DNA of 60,260 bases from an uncultured Gluconobacter sp. (GTDB lineage: Bacteria; Pseudomonadota; Alphaproteobacteria; Acetobacterales; Acetobacteraceae). The notes under the pieces were generated by a model that did no database searches, was not told where the DNA came from, and saw nothing but the letters and a program-made list of their open reading frames with translations. Location of the stretch: contig CALFLO010000097.1 in assembly GCA_937880175.1 (NCBI GenBank), positions 1 through 60,260 on the forward strand, written 5' to 3'. The position numbers and the translations under genes are program-made. Shown in pieces: positions 17,353-25,812 of this stretch (position 1 is its first letter; each line of letters starts with the position of its first letter).

Positions 17353-18585
17353 TCAGCCGCCAGTCGGGGCTCCGGTCTGCAGGGCCTTGATGGCTGCCCC
17401 AGGTGTCGGCATGCCCCCGCCGTAGCGGCCGTATCCGAAGAAGGCCGTCTGCAGGGAGTCTGCATAACGCTCATTCAGGCGGACTACAGACATGCCCTTC
17501 ACATTGCGGAACTTGTAGTTCTTGAAGTTGCCGAACAGCATGGCCTTATTCCCGGCCGCAATGTCCGGCATGCTCTGGTTTATGTTCAGCGGAGATCCCG
17601 CGAACGTGTCCGGCGCGCCTGCAGCGATGGACGGAGACCACAGCGGACGGCCCTCGTCATCCTTCAGCTTGCGCAGAGCCTTGAACGTCGTGTCATTCAG
17701 CATGAACGAAGCGCCCTGACGATAGGCCGGATCCACGCTGTGCTGCAGGTCGAGGATGTCGTCATAGCCAATGGCGACGGTTTCCGTGGTTGCACCCACG
17801 CCTGCGGCCGTGCAGACACCCTGCGGCATGTTTGTCCCGGTGCCATTGGTCAGATCGTCTGCCAGTGTGCGCCCAAAGCGGGTGGCCAGAGCGCTGCGCA
17901 GGAAGGCGTCCAGATCCATGAAGGAATCTTGCATCAGCGTCCAGGGGATCAGGACGGCGTCCGTGGCATACAGGTAGGCCAGAACGCTGGAGATCCCGAA
18001 CTTCATGTCGCTGGTGCCGATGGTGGTGTTCTCACCGATGATCTTGGCACGGGCAGATGTATCATCATTGGTCGGCCAGGGCAGCGGCGCGCCCGTTGCG
18101 GTCGGGATTTCGTCGAACAGGTCCAGCGCCGTGAAATAGGCTTTCATGGCCACCAGCAGCTGATCGGCAAAAAGCGGGGGTACGAGGTAGCCGCCAGCCT
18201 GACCGCTCTGAGTGCTCTGGGCTGCACGGAACTCGGTTCCGAGCTGTGCCTGGCGGGTTGCGAACAAACGGTCCTCACCGGAGAGATTGTCCATGCCGCC
18301 ACGCAGCCAGGCACCGAAGACGCGGACTTCCCGCGTCTCACGATCGCGCTGTTCGTCAGCGCCATGGCCTTCCTGTTCGCCACGCGCTGCAATCTGGCCA
18401 GCCAGATCTGCCTCGGCCGCTTCTGCGGTTTCGATGCGGTCAATTCGCGCCTTGAGCTCGTCAGCCTCGGCCATCATGGCATCGAACTGGGCGGTCTGTT
18501 CGGCAGTGACGGTCTCGCCGCTGATCAGGGCGCGGGCGTCAGAAATCAGCTTTGCACGCTTGGCGCGCAGTTCCTTGGAACGCAT
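17353..18585 (-). CDS. Major capsid protein, HK97 fold
   Basis: 410 residues. Residues 1-105 are a coiled-coil 'delta' scaffold domain (ALISGETVTAEQTAQFDAM, ADELKARIDRIE) that the head protease removes. The mature part starts near GTEFRAAQSTQSGQAGG and has the usual capsid signatures (GGYLVPPLFADQLL, FGRTLADDLTNGTGTNMPQG, SFMLNDTTFKALRKLKDDEGRPLW, GSPLNINQSMP). Preceded by the protease and portal genes. Confidence 0.95.
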   Translation of the reverse strand: MRSKELRAKRAKLISDARALISGETVTAEQTAQFDAMMAEADELKARIDRIETAEAAEADLAGQIAARGEQEGHGADEQRDRETREVRVFGAWLRGGMDNLSGEDRLFATRQAQLGTEFRAAQSTQSGQAGGYLVPPLFADQLLVAMKAYFTALDLFDEIPTATGAPLPWPTNDDTSARAKIIGENTTIGTSDMKFGISSVLAYLYATDAVLIPWTLMQDSFMDLDAFLRSALATRFGRTLADDLTNGTGTNMPQGVCTAAGVGATTETVAIGYDDILDLQHSVDPAYRQGASFMLNDTTFKALRKLKDDEGRPLWSPSIAAGAPDTFAGSPLNINQSMPDIAAGNKAMLFGNFKNYKFRNVKGMSVVRLNERYADSLQTAFFGYGRYGGGMPTPGAAIKALQTGAPTGG

Positions 18586-18692
18586 GGGTATTCCTGTTTT
18601 GCAATGAAAGAGGATTTGCCGCGCTCTATTGGCGGCATTCCAGAAAGGTCATGGCCTGATTCCACCTCGCCGGGAGGTCGGTCAGGGCATGG

Positions 18693-19421
18693 TCAGAGGG
18701 CGTTCTCGGCTTCGGCCAGACGGGCCATGCGCCGGCGTGAGCAGAGCGCCATCTCAGCCGCCAGTGCGAGGACATCCTTGTCGGGTGCCATATCGATCTT
18801 GGCGGATGGCGAGATATTGCGGTCATCGTTCACGATGATGTCCGCCAGACCTGCATCTATGGCCTCCTGAGCCGTAAACCAGGTCTCGGCATCCATCAGT
18901 GCGGAAATATCTTCGGCACTCTGGCCGGTTTTCCCGGAGTAGAGGGCTGCCATCTGGCCATCGATCTTGGACATGACACCTGCCGTCGCCGTCATGTCGG
19001 CCTTGTTGCCGATCACAAGCCCCCAGGCGTTGTGGATCATCATGAAGGCATTGGGCGCGATAGAGACCGTATCGCCGGCAAGGGCGATGTAGGAGGCAGC
19101 TGAGGCTGCCAGGCCGTCGATGATGACGTTGACTGCGCCATCATGCTGCTTGAGCGACGAATAGATGGCGAGGCCGTCGAAGACATCGCCGCCTGGGCTG
19201 TTGATCCGCAGATTGATCGGTCCGGGGCCGACCTGCGCCAGCTGGCCGGCGAAATCCTTGGCCGTCACGCCCCAGAAGCCGATCTCGTCGTAAAGCAGGA
19301 TCTCGGCCGGCTTCCCGTCAGCGCGCGGCCGGCTGCTCAGGGTTTGCGGGAGCCCTGCCTGTGTGAAGGCCAGAAGCGCCCGGTTCGAGAACCGGCCCGC
19401 CTGGGCGTCGTAGCGTTTCAT
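18693..19421 (-). CDS. Head maturation protease, ClpP family
   Basis: 242 residues. ClpP fold: INLRINSPGGDVFDGLAIY, nucleophile Ser in GLAASAASYIALAG, catalytic His in MMIHNAWG, and Asp in ALMDAETWFTAQEAIDAGLAD. Cleaves the scaffold domain of the capsid protein during prohead maturation. Overlaps the portal stop by ATGA. The 107-bp gap after its stop and before the capsid start (18586-18692) holds no gene. Confidence 0.93.
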   Translation of the reverse strand: MKRYDAQAGRFSNRALLAFTQAGLPQTLSSRPRADGKPAEILLYDEIGFWGVTAKDFAGQLAQVGPGPINLRINSPGGDVFDGLAIYSSLKQHDGAVNVIIDGLAASAASYIALAGDTVSIAPNAFMMIHNAWGLVIGNKADMTATAGVMSKIDGQMAALYSGKTGQSAEDISALMDAETWFTAQEAIDAGLADIIVNDDRNISPSAKIDMAPDKDVLALAAEMALCSRRRMARLAEAENAL

Positions 19422-20743
19422 TCCTGTTGCCCTGGTGAAGGTTGAGGAACAGGCGCGGGCTTGTCTGGCCCTTTCGCCGCCTGTGTCGTCAACGGCACGT
19501 TGGTGCTGTTGATCAGCGGGGTATCGCCGCCCTGTACGGGAGGACGATTTTTCTTCCGGCGTGCCTCATTGATCGTGCTGACACCGCTGGAGATCTCGCT
19601 CTGCATGACCGTCGCCGTCTTCTCCGGATCCATGGAGAGCAGCCCATCGCGGTCAAACTCCACGAAGAGGCGTGTGTTCGAGAACAGCTTGTAATTCAGC
19701 TCGCTTTCGATGCGGCGCAGGTCCGCGTCGAGTGAGAAGATCAGATAAGCCAGCGTGTTCTCGGACAGGCCTGTCCCCCAGGACGACGTCTTGTCCGTCT
19801 CGTTCAGCAGATGCAGCGGCACGCCGAAGAAACGCGAGATGTCGGCCACCTGGTAGCGTCTGGCCTCAATCGTCTGGAGATCCTGCGGAGACAGCTGAAA
19901 GGGCGTGTATTTCGACCCTTCATCCGCGATGACGGTCTTTCCCCAGTTGGCGACACCGGAATGGGCTTCCTGGAGCTGACGTTTCAGGCGACGGAAACCG
20001 TCACCGGACATCTTGCCCTGCACCTGCATGATGCCGCTCGGCATCGAGGCGTTCTGGTGGACCCGGCCTGTGCGCTCCTCCATGGAGCGTGCCAGCCCGA
20101 CAGACCCGCGAGCGAAAGACTGGATCCGGGACAGGCCCTTGATTCCATCAAAGCCCGGACCGGGGATGTGCAGCATGTCCTCTTGGTGGAGCACCTCACT
20201 GTTGCCGTCATCGTCTGTGCAAACGTAGAAATTGACCCCACGCTTGCCCGGCAGGCGAACGACCTGAACCTGCCAGGGCATATAGGCGTCAAAGCCAATG
20301 ACCCGGCCTGCACCGTCATAGCGGATGGCGCTGTAGTGGTTGCCCCAGAGCAGGACATTCACCCCCCAGAGTTCCCGCCAGGAGAACGCCGTCAGGGAAC
20401 GTCCTGGAAACGGCGCGGTCTGAAGCAACGAAATCAGCCGATGGTTCGGCAGTTCTTCACGCTGCCCATCTGTCGAGAGACGATAGATCCTCAGGGGCAG
20501 TCCGGCGATGACACCGGCTTCCAGAGTGACGCAGCGATAGACGGCCGAGCAGGCCATCGCCGTGCGTTCGCTGGTGGGCGGAATCCAGTCATCACTGGTC
20601 CCCGGCAATCCCAGAAACTCGCTCCAGTTGCCAATCTCAGACAATGGCATGCTGGGGTTTTCGAGGCTCTGGGCTAGGACAGGCTCTCTGCGCTCCGGAG
20701 GGGGACGTTGAGAGCCGCCGAAAATACTATTCAGGAATCCCAT
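19418..20743 (-). CDS. Portal protein, HK97 type
   Basis: 441 residues, normal length. Forms the dodecameric DNA gate at one capsid vertex. Signatures: MACSAVYRCVTLEAGVIAGLPLRIY near the start, LWGNHYSAIRYDGAGRV, QYxHxxGxG-like HQEDMLHIPGPGFDGIKGLS, and YQVADISRFFGVPLHLL. C-terminus is Pro-rich and probably disordered. Start at 20743 overlaps the terminase end by 13 bp. Confidence 0.95.
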   Translation of the reverse strand: MGFLNSIFGGSQRPPPERREPVLAQSLENPSMPLSEIGNWSEFLGLPGTSDDWIPPTSERTAMACSAVYRCVTLEAGVIAGLPLRIYRLSTDGQREELPNHRLISLLQTAPFPGRSLTAFSWRELWGVNVLLWGNHYSAIRYDGAGRVIGFDAYMPWQVQVVRLPGKRGVNFYVCTDDDGNSEVLHQEDMLHIPGPGFDGIKGLSRIQSFARGSVGLARSMEERTGRVHQNASMPSGIMQVQGKMSGDGFRRLKRQLQEAHSGVANWGKTVIADEGSKYTPFQLSPQDLQTIEARRYQVADISRFFGVPLHLLNETDKTSSWGTGLSENTLAYLIFSLDADLRRIESELNYKLFSNTRLFVEFDRDGLLSMDPEKTATVMQSEISSGVSTINEARRKKNRPPVQGGDTPLINSTNVPLTTQAAKGPDKPAPVPQPSPGQQE

Positions 20744-22524
20744 AGATCCTCACGGTCAAAAATGCTTTTCGGTCCGGGCGGCTCCGGGTTTTTGGACATG
20801 CAGGCCACGGCATCGAAAAGCGCCATCAGGGGATCGATCTTCTTTCCGCCTGCCAGCTGCTTGGTGATCTCGATGTTGTTGCCTTTGGCCTGGGCTTTCG
20901 CATTGCCAACGGCCCAGGCCATGATCGGCCGGCCGCCATGGTGGAAAGACCCGTCCGCCAGCTTACGCTCGAGGGTCTTGATCGGGCCGGTGAGTTTCCA
21001 GCCCTGGCTGACGCCGACGATCTGGCTTTCCTCGATCCCCTGCCGGCGCAGCTCGAAGACGATCTCCGCGACGCCGGCCGGATCGAGGCCGATCAGCGCC
21101 AGCTTGCCCGACTGATTGAGATCCGCGGCGATTTCGCCCAGTTCAATGATATCGTCCGCCATGGTCGTGACGAGCACGAGGTCCTGCTGTTTCTCGAAGT
21201 CGAGATAGCGGGGAGCCTCTTCTTTTCGGGTCTTCAGAACGTCACAAAACACCCAGCTGCGCTGCCAGTGCAGCCAGTCCTCCGTTTCAACATCGCAGCC
21301 CAGCACGGCCATGGACAGGAAATCATCCAGGCCACCGCCGTCGATGCCGACGACCAGGACACTGGAGCGGCTGACCACGTCTTCCAAGGTCAGGTTGGCA
21401 TCCCCTCGCTGCTCCCAGTATTTCGCACCCGCCCAGGCCTTCTCTCGCAGGGAGAGCCCGACCTGGACGTTGAGATGCTTGGCCATCCAGACGCGAAGCG
21501 GGCCTTCGCTGGCTTCCCTCTGCTGGTCGTACTGGCTGATCAGGAACTCAGTCCCGACCGACAAACCGAGGTTCGGATTGGTGACGTACCAGTAGTCCGG
21601 ATCCTTGTGTTTCTCGGCCTCGATCAGCGCGGCCGGAAACTCGTAGATGACCGGGAAAAACTTCTTGTTCTGGATTTTCCCGTCCCGGACGGAGCGGGCA
21701 TATTCCAGCTTCGATTTGAAGACGCCGGCCGGCTCTTCCTCGGACTGGGTAGTCAGATAGATCACGAAACCTTCAGGACGCGACGAGATGCCGCCCATGG
21801 CTTCCATGAGCATGTTCTCGCCTGTTGGCTTCTTGCCAAACTCCCAGAGCTCATCGACGAGAATGCCAGTCGCCTTCTTGCCGACCACTGACTGGCCGTC
21901 AGCAGCCACGACTTTGAGCGTCGCCCCGGTCTGCCGGTGGGTGATGATGCGGTTGTACTGCTGGACGTGAAAGATCGCGTCCAGATCCGGGTCGTTCAGG
22001 ACCATGTCCCGCGCCGGTTTGAAGGCGTTGTCGGCTGCTTCCTTGGTCGGTGCCAGGATCAGAAATTCAGCCGATCGACGCCAGTTTAGCACCAGCTGGG
22101 TCAGCATGACGCCGGCTGCGATGGTTGATTTGGTGTTCTTCTTGCTGACCAGCAGGAAAAACTCGCTGATATGCCGAACGCCAGTGTCTGGATCGTAGGA
22201 TCCGAAGAATGATTCCGCGAAGTCCTTCAGCCAGGGCCGGCAGGACTCACCGATCGTCGGCTCGCCCATCACGTCGACGAGCTTCAGCGCATTGAAGACG
22301 TCCATGCCCTGCTTGGCCGCCGCAGGGAAAAGCGGTACGCACGGGATCAGGCTTCCACCGGCAACAATGCGCTTTTCCCAGGACGGACAGGCTGTCGACC
22401 AGGCGAGTATGGCAACGGCTGCGGCAATGTTGGCAGTCTGCTTGACCGCTTTCCTGACTCCAGTCCGCTTTGGCGCCGTTTTTCGTGCCCGAGAGCTCGC
22501 TTTAACCGTCCCGTCACTTGCCAT
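20731..22524 (-). CDS. terL: Terminase large subunit
   Basis: 597 residues. ATPase domain first: a degenerate Walker A region (SKKNTKSTIAAGVMLT) and Walker B GILVDELWEFGKK, followed by the coupling motif IYLTTQSEEE. The nuclease domain contains LVVGIDGGGLDDFLSMAVLG and a later acidic TTMADDIIELGE. Translocates DNA into the head and cuts it. The N-terminus carries a basic tail (KASSRARKTAPKRTGVRK). Overlaps terS by 11 bp. Confidence 0.93.
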   Translation of the reverse strand: MASDGTVKASSRARKTAPKRTGVRKAVKQTANIAAAVAILAWSTACPSWEKRIVAGGSLIPCVPLFPAAAKQGMDVFNALKLVDVMGEPTIGESCRPWLKDFAESFFGSYDPDTGVRHISEFFLLVSKKNTKSTIAAGVMLTQLVLNWRRSAEFLILAPTKEAADNAFKPARDMVLNDPDLDAIFHVQQYNRIITHRQTGATLKVVAADGQSVVGKKATGILVDELWEFGKKPTGENMLMEAMGGISSRPEGFVIYLTTQSEEEPAGVFKSKLEYARSVRDGKIQNKKFFPVIYEFPAALIEAEKHKDPDYWYVTNPNLGLSVGTEFLISQYDQQREASEGPLRVWMAKHLNVQVGLSLREKAWAGAKYWEQRGDANLTLEDVVSRSSVLVVGIDGGGLDDFLSMAVLGCDVETEDWLHWQRSWVFCDVLKTRKEEAPRYLDFEKQQDLVLVTTMADDIIELGEIAADLNQSGKLALIGLDPAGVAEIVFELRRQGIEESQIVGVSQGWKLTGPIKTLERKLADGSFHHGGRPIMAWAVGNAKAQAKGNNIEITKQLAGGKKIDPLMALFDAVACMSKNPEPPGPKSIFDREDLWDS

Positions 22525-23101
22525 TGTTCACCACCAGCTTGGGTTGATGCATGGGAGCAAAGCGGCCGGAGGACGCCATTTCTGCCGCATCCTTCAGCTG
22601 CTCTTTCTTGCCCTTTTTGCCGGCACCTTTTCCGCCCAGGAGCGCGACAGTCTGCGCGATCGTTTTGAGCGAATTGGCCCGGATCGGATGGCTGATGGCT
22701 TTCTGCATTGCCTCACGGCGTCGCGGGTTTTCGTCGCCCGCCGTCTCGATTTCTATGGCTTCCGAGATCTCGCCATGGTGCGCCGTGATCTGCTCCAGTT
22801 CGTCCGTCATCCGCTCTGCCAGGCAGAGCAGACGGCCCTCGATGTCATCCGGAATGGCTTCCGCGACGATTGGGGCGGCACGTTTTGGCGTAGCCGTCCC
22901 GGCGTGCGCATCGGTGCGCACTTTTGGAGCGCGGGTGCGCACCTTTTGCGCGCCTGTTTTCTCCCATCCTTCGGACGCGATGCGCTTGCGCAGGGTGCTT
23001 TCGGCAATCCCGAACTGCTTGGCAATCTGGCGGTTTGACAGCGTTCCTGCGCAGTAGGCGCTGGCAATCTCCTCCCAGTTTGCGGGCGGTTTCTTCGACA
23101 T
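22514..23101 (-). CDS. terS: Terminase small subunit
   Basis: 195 residues from the ATG at 23101; a longer in-frame start at 23137 is possible. The N-terminal helix-turn-helix (WEEIASAYCAGTLSNRQIAKQFGIAESTLRKRIASEGW) binds the packaging site. The middle repeats KVRTRAP / KVRTDAH, and the end is Lys-rich (GKGAGKKGKKEQLKDA). Lies between the HNH gene and terL, the usual order in HK97-like cos phages, where the HNH nuclease assists terminase. Confidence 0.8.
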   Translation of the reverse strand: MSKKPPANWEEIASAYCAGTLSNRQIAKQFGIAESTLRKRIASEGWEKTGAQKVRTRAPKVRTDAHAGTATPKRAAPIVAEAIPDDIEGRLLCLAERMTDELEQITAHHGEISEAIEIETAGDENPRRREAMQKAISHPIRANSLKTIAQTVALLGGKGAGKKGKKEQLKDAAEMASSGRFAPMHQPKLVVNNGK

Positions 23102-23133
23102 TCTGGACCGTCCTGCGCAGGATGGTGCGCACC
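22913..23133. repeat. GGTGCGCAC repeats and palindromes in and before terS
   Basis: GGTGCGCAC occurs at 22913 and 22934 (21 bp apart, both followed by a TTTTG-like tract) and as the palindrome GGTGCGCACC at 23124-23133. A second perfect palindrome, TCCTGCGCAGGA, is at 23111-23122 just before the terS start. These are candidates for terminase recognition or cos elements. Confidence 0.4.
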
Positions 23134-23288
23134 TCATTTCGTAATTTCAGGAAAATTTTTCACGCGTGTGACTGGCGCGGTTACGCCCCCGGGGTCGGGC
23201 CGAAGATTTGACCCGCCCCCGCAATCCGGACCTTTCCAGTCGCCTTTTGGATCGGAAACGCGAAAAAATGGCGGTTTTCAGCCGTTTT

Positions 23289-23603
23289 TCACCAGTTTTT
23301 CGCCGCGCGCCGCGCTTTCGCCCGCGCCGTCTTGGCCGTATGGCACGAGCCGCAGAGCAGCTGGACGTTCGCGGGATCGAGCTTGGCACCGCCATCCTTC
23401 AGCTCGACGATGTGATCGCCGAAGATCCGGCACCTCGACCGGCCGCAGCGCTCGCAGACGCGTCCACGCTGCTTCAGGATAGTGCCCATCAGGGCGCGCC
23501 ATTCCTTCGAGACGTAGAACGCGTCCGCACGCTTGGGCGGTTCGCGGGCGATGCTGGTGTCCAGCACTGTCGGCCCGCTGTTGATGCAACGCAGCAGTGC
23601 CAT
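23289..23603 (-). CDS. HNH endonuclease
   Basis: 104 residues from 23603. ZnF-like CERCGR and CGSCH pairs flank the HNH core DHIVELKDGGAKLDPANVQLL (first His in GDHI, Asn in ANVQ, last His in CHTAKT). In HK97-type phages such a protein beside terminase stimulates cos cleavage. The 187 bp between it and terS (23102-23288) has no gene and is the likely cos region. Divergent from brnT. Confidence 0.88.
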   Translation of the reverse strand: MALLRCINSGPTVLDTSIAREPPKRADAFYVSKEWRALMGTILKQRGRVCERCGRSRCRIFGDHIVELKDGGAKLDPANVQLLCGSCHTAKTARAKARRAAKNW

Positions 23604-23623
23604 GATGCTTCTCACTATTATGT

Positions 23624-23670
23624 GTAACTACATTATATCCTTGCCTCGTGGATTATTCGTAGCTACATTA
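23624..23670 (+). promoter_or_regulatory. Paired operator-like sites before brnT
   Basis: GTAACTACATTA (23624-23635) and GTAGCTACATTA (23659-23670) are 35 bp apart; the inner GTAGCTAC is a perfect palindrome and GTAACTAC an imperfect one. The second copy ends 5 bp before the brnT start. BrnA is known to repress its own operon, so these are candidate BrnA sites. The 72-bp gap also serves the divergent HNH gene. Confidence 0.6.
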
Positions 23671-23675
23671 AGTTC

Positions 23676-23948
23676 ATGAAAGTCGAGTTCGATAATGCCA
23701 AGCGCGATAAAACCTTGTCTGAACGCGGTCTCGACTTCGCCGACGCTGCGGCCGTTTTCGAAGGCATGACAGCAACCGCGCCGGATTTACGAAAAGACTA
23801 TGGCGAAGAGCGTTTCATCACGGCCGGGATGTTGAATGAACGCCTTGTCGTGATGGTCTGGACACCACGTGGCGATGCTCGCCGCATTATCTCCATGAGG
23901 CATGCACATGAACGCGAAGAACAACAGTGGAAAGCCAGAATGGGTTGA
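23676..23948 (+). CDS. brnT: BrnT-type ribonuclease toxin
   Basis: 90 residues, full length. BrnT family (RelE-like fold): starts with the conserved pattern VEFDNAKRDKTLSERGLDFADAAAVFEG, then DYGEERFITAGML, RLVVMVWTPRGDARRIISMRHAHERE. The final RRIISxRxAxxxE segment contains the known active-site region. It cleaves RNA and halts growth when free of antitoxin. The brnA start overlaps its 3' end. Works in the lysogen as an addiction or defence element. Confidence 0.9.
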   Translation: MKVEFDNAKRDKTLSERGLDFADAAAVFEGMTATAPDLRKDYGEERFITAGMLNERLVVMVWTPRGDARRIISMRHAHEREEQQWKARMG

Positions 23949-24165
23949 TCCGGACGATGCTCCGGAACTCACCGATGCTTTCTTTGAAGCTGCGACCATT
24001 CGGAACGGTGAGACGGTCGTGCGTCGCGGACGTCCGATCAATCCGCAGCGAAAGCAGCAGGTCACCTTGCGGCTGGATGCTGACGTCTTGGACGCTTTCA
24101 AGCGGCAAGGCGCAGGCTGGCAGACAAGGATCAACGAGGCGCTGAAAGCCTCACTGTCTCATTGA
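23908..24165 (+). CDS. brnA: BrnA-type antitoxin
   Basis: 85 residues from the ATG at 23908, overlapping brnT by 41 bp. N-terminal region (EWVDPDDAPELTDAFFEAA) wraps the toxin in this family; the C-terminal half RPINPQRKQQVTLRLDADVLDAFKRQGAGWQTRINEAL is the ribbon-helix-helix DNA-binding domain. It neutralises BrnT and represses the operon. Confidence 0.92.
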   Translation: MNAKNNSGKPEWVDPDDAPELTDAFFEAATIRNGETVVRRGRPINPQRKQQVTLRLDADVLDAFKRQGAGWQTRINEALKASLSH

Positions 24166-24174
24166 GGCGTTGAA

Positions 24175-24435
24175 ATGACCGAATATCTCGCCATCATCCA
24201 TAAAGACCCCGAAAGCGATTTCGGGGTCATTTTTCCAGATTTTCCGGGCTGCACCACAGTTGGCCGCACGCAGGATGAGGCGCGTGTGCAGGCGCAAGAA
24301 GCCCTAGAGTTTCATATCGAAGGCATGGTCGAAGATGGAACTGCTATTCCAGCGACTCCCTGCCTAGACCAAGTGATACATGATCCATCATTGGGCATGG
24401 CTTTCGTAGTTAAATGCTCACGCCTGTCTGAGTGA
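24175..24435 (+). CDS. Orphan HicB-like antitoxin
   Basis: 86 residues. HicB-type RNase-H-like fold: YLAIIHKDPESDFGVIFPDFPGC, TVGRTQDEARVQAQEALEFHIEGM and the late DGTAIPATP. No DNA-binding tail is visible and no hicA lies next to it. It begins 9 bp after brnA, so it is probably co-transcribed with brnTA, but a terminator-like hairpin lies inside its own 5' coding part. The prophage also has a HicA-like protein at 35978-36193. Confidence 0.82.
   Translation: MTEYLAIIHKDPESDFGVIFPDFPGCTTVGRTQDEARVQAQEALEFHIEGMVEDGTAIPATPCLDQVIHDPSLGMAFVVKCSRLSE
24205..24234 (+). terminator. Terminator-like hairpin inside the hicB-like gene
   Basis: GACCCCGAAA pairs perfectly with TTTCGGGGTC around a GCGA (GNRA) loop and is followed by ATTTTT. 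It lies in codons 11-20 of the gene. The arms encode the family's conserved Asp-Pro-Glu-Ser-Asp-Phe-Gly-Val stretch. Confidence 0.55.
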
Positions 24436-24436
24436 T

Positions 24437-25408
24437 TTAGCCAGAAATTTTTCTATAAATAAGAAGGGGCGTCATTCCAAATGCATTAAACGGTCGACCT
24501 AACATAGGTCGAACGAAAGGAAGCATATGCATCATCATTTCACCAAAGGGATTGTTGGTTGCTGCAATTTGACCTCGAAATAAAGCGTCATATCCCTCTG
24601 GATTAATATTACCAGAGTCATCTGTGTCAGGAAGAGCATCTAAAATACCCATCATGCTCCATTCACCAGCAACAGCGAGGCCATGTTTCAGTAAGATGTC
24701 AGATGGTGAAATGACCATCCCTTCGGGGCGTAAAGAACTCCAAACGGTTTGATTATTTTCCGGCACTATTACTCGTGCTTGCGTAGCGTGAGGTAACATA
24801 CTGACAATGGAAAATGCTGTATCTGTCGCGTTTGAAGCAAAAGATTCTTCTGTATTAACCGTGCTTTTCTGCTTGTTAGCGCGTCGTTGCTGACGATTAG
24901 GGGAAGATACATCAGTTTCCTTCTGCTGAGAACTCTTGATAAGCGCCTTGAACCCAGGTGTTGCCCAAAGGTCTTTGAACAAGGTGAGATCCATGACGGA
25001 CATGGACCCTGTTGCCAGAACGAATTGTCCGATGCGAGCCGCATCAAGACTTCGTACTATTAACTCGTTGGTCTCAAGATAATCGAGTAGCGCAAAAGCG
25101 TTCGCCCATAACGGGTCATAATCTCGTGTTTCACCTTGCTGACCGCTCTGTGTAGGGGCTCCTCTTTCAACATTGAGGGTTGCATTTCCTACGGCAGGCA
25201 GGCCAGCCCCAACACCGAACTTAAAGGATCGCCCCAGAGCCTTTTGCATGCTTTCGGAAACACTTACGCGAGTGGGGACACCTAATTCATCGAATTGGGA
25301 TAGAAACGCGCCAACGCGTGTCGCGTCGCAGTAGAGGATATCAAGGACGGAAGCGTTTTGAAGCTCTTCTGACGCCTTTTCCGATACTTTCTTGTCGGCT
25401 TCTGACAT
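24437..25408 (-). CDS. Unrecognised 323-residue accessory protein (DUF6414-like)
   Basis: Start chosen at 25408 (MSEADKK) because GAGG and GGAAG lie just before it; an upstream in-frame codon at 25438 adds ten basic residues. The segment ILYCDATRVGAFLSQFDELGVPTRVSVSES resembles DUF6414-type proteins, a family of unknown function; this match is from memory of the pattern only. Later parts (LWANAFALLDYLETNELIVRSL, DILLKHGLAVAGEWSMMGILDALP, GQIAATNNPFGEMMM) show no catalytic motif. It is AT-richer than the tail genes. Convergent with the hicB-like gene (1-bp gap). Accessory position suggests a lysogen-benefit gene, possibly defence (inference). Confidence 0.6.
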   Translation of the reverse strand: MSEADKKVSEKASEELQNASVLDILYCDATRVGAFLSQFDELGVPTRVSVSESMQKALGRSFKFGVGAGLPAVGNATLNVERGAPTQSGQQGETRDYDPLWANAFALLDYLETNELIVRSLDAARIGQFVLATGSMSVMDLTLFKDLWATPGFKALIKSSQQKETDVSSPNRQQRRANKQKSTVNTEESFASNATDTAFSIVSMLPHATQARVIVPENNQTVWSSLRPEGMVISPSDILLKHGLAVAGEWSMMGILDALPDTDDSGNINPEGYDALFRGQIAATNNPFGEMMMHMLPFVRPMLGRPFNAFGMTPLLIYRKISG

Positions 25409-25550
25409 ACGCCTCGACTTCCTTCTCGTCGCGTTCAATTTCTTTATTTATACGCGCGATTTCCTCGGAGTCCATCTGTGTCAGGCGCTCTGTAGATGCG
25501 CCCAGCATTCTTTTAAGCATGCGCGGAACTCTACTCGATCCTGTTGTCAT
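25341..25550 (-). CDS. Possible small coiled-coil protein overlapping the accessory gene
   Basis: 69 residues, charged helix EEIARINKEIERDEKEVEAYVRSRQ. It overlaps the 5' end of the 323-residue gene by 68 bp in another frame. No strong ribosome site. It may be a translationally coupled leader gene or a chance frame. Confidence 0.3.
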   Translation of the reverse strand: MTTGSSRVPRMLKRMLGASTERLTQMDSEEIARINKEIERDEKEVEAYVRSRQESIGKGVRRASKRFRP

Positions 25551-25591
25551 GAGCCTGTCGCCCTACCTGACACTGCGAAGTCGGGAGAATG

Positions 25592-25777
25592 CTATTCTTT
25601 GTCTGCTTCGAGCGCAATCTGAATGAGACGGCGGATGGCTTCCGCACGGGGAACGTCGTGTTTTGCTGCCCATGCATCAACGGCACGAACCAAGCCCATT
25701 TCTGCACGAGCACGAAGTTGCTCGCTCTCTACAGGCGGTCGTCCAATTCTCTTTTTAGGCTCATTAACGATTGACAT
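25592..25777 (-). CDS. Ribbon-helix-helix regulator
   Basis: 61 residues. KKRIGRPPVESEQLRARAEMGLVRAVDAWAAKHDVPRAEAIRRLIQIALE has the strand-helix-helix layout of CopG/Arc-type DNA-binding proteins. It lies upstream of the accessory gene on the same strand and may regulate it. A palindrome (25813-25831) stands 35 bp before its start, a plausible operator. Confidence 0.78.
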   Translation of the reverse strand: MSIVNEPKKRIGRPPVESEQLRARAEMGLVRAVDAWAAKHDVPRAEAIRRLIQIALEADKE

Positions 25778-25812
25778 AGTATCTTTTTAGGCCCACAAAG
25801 AGCGGGCGGCAA

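Noticed and set aside
8314..23101. Gene transfer agent instead of a phage
   Set aside because: Integrase, excisionase, immunity genes, replication genes and a tRNA attachment site mark a complete temperate phage.
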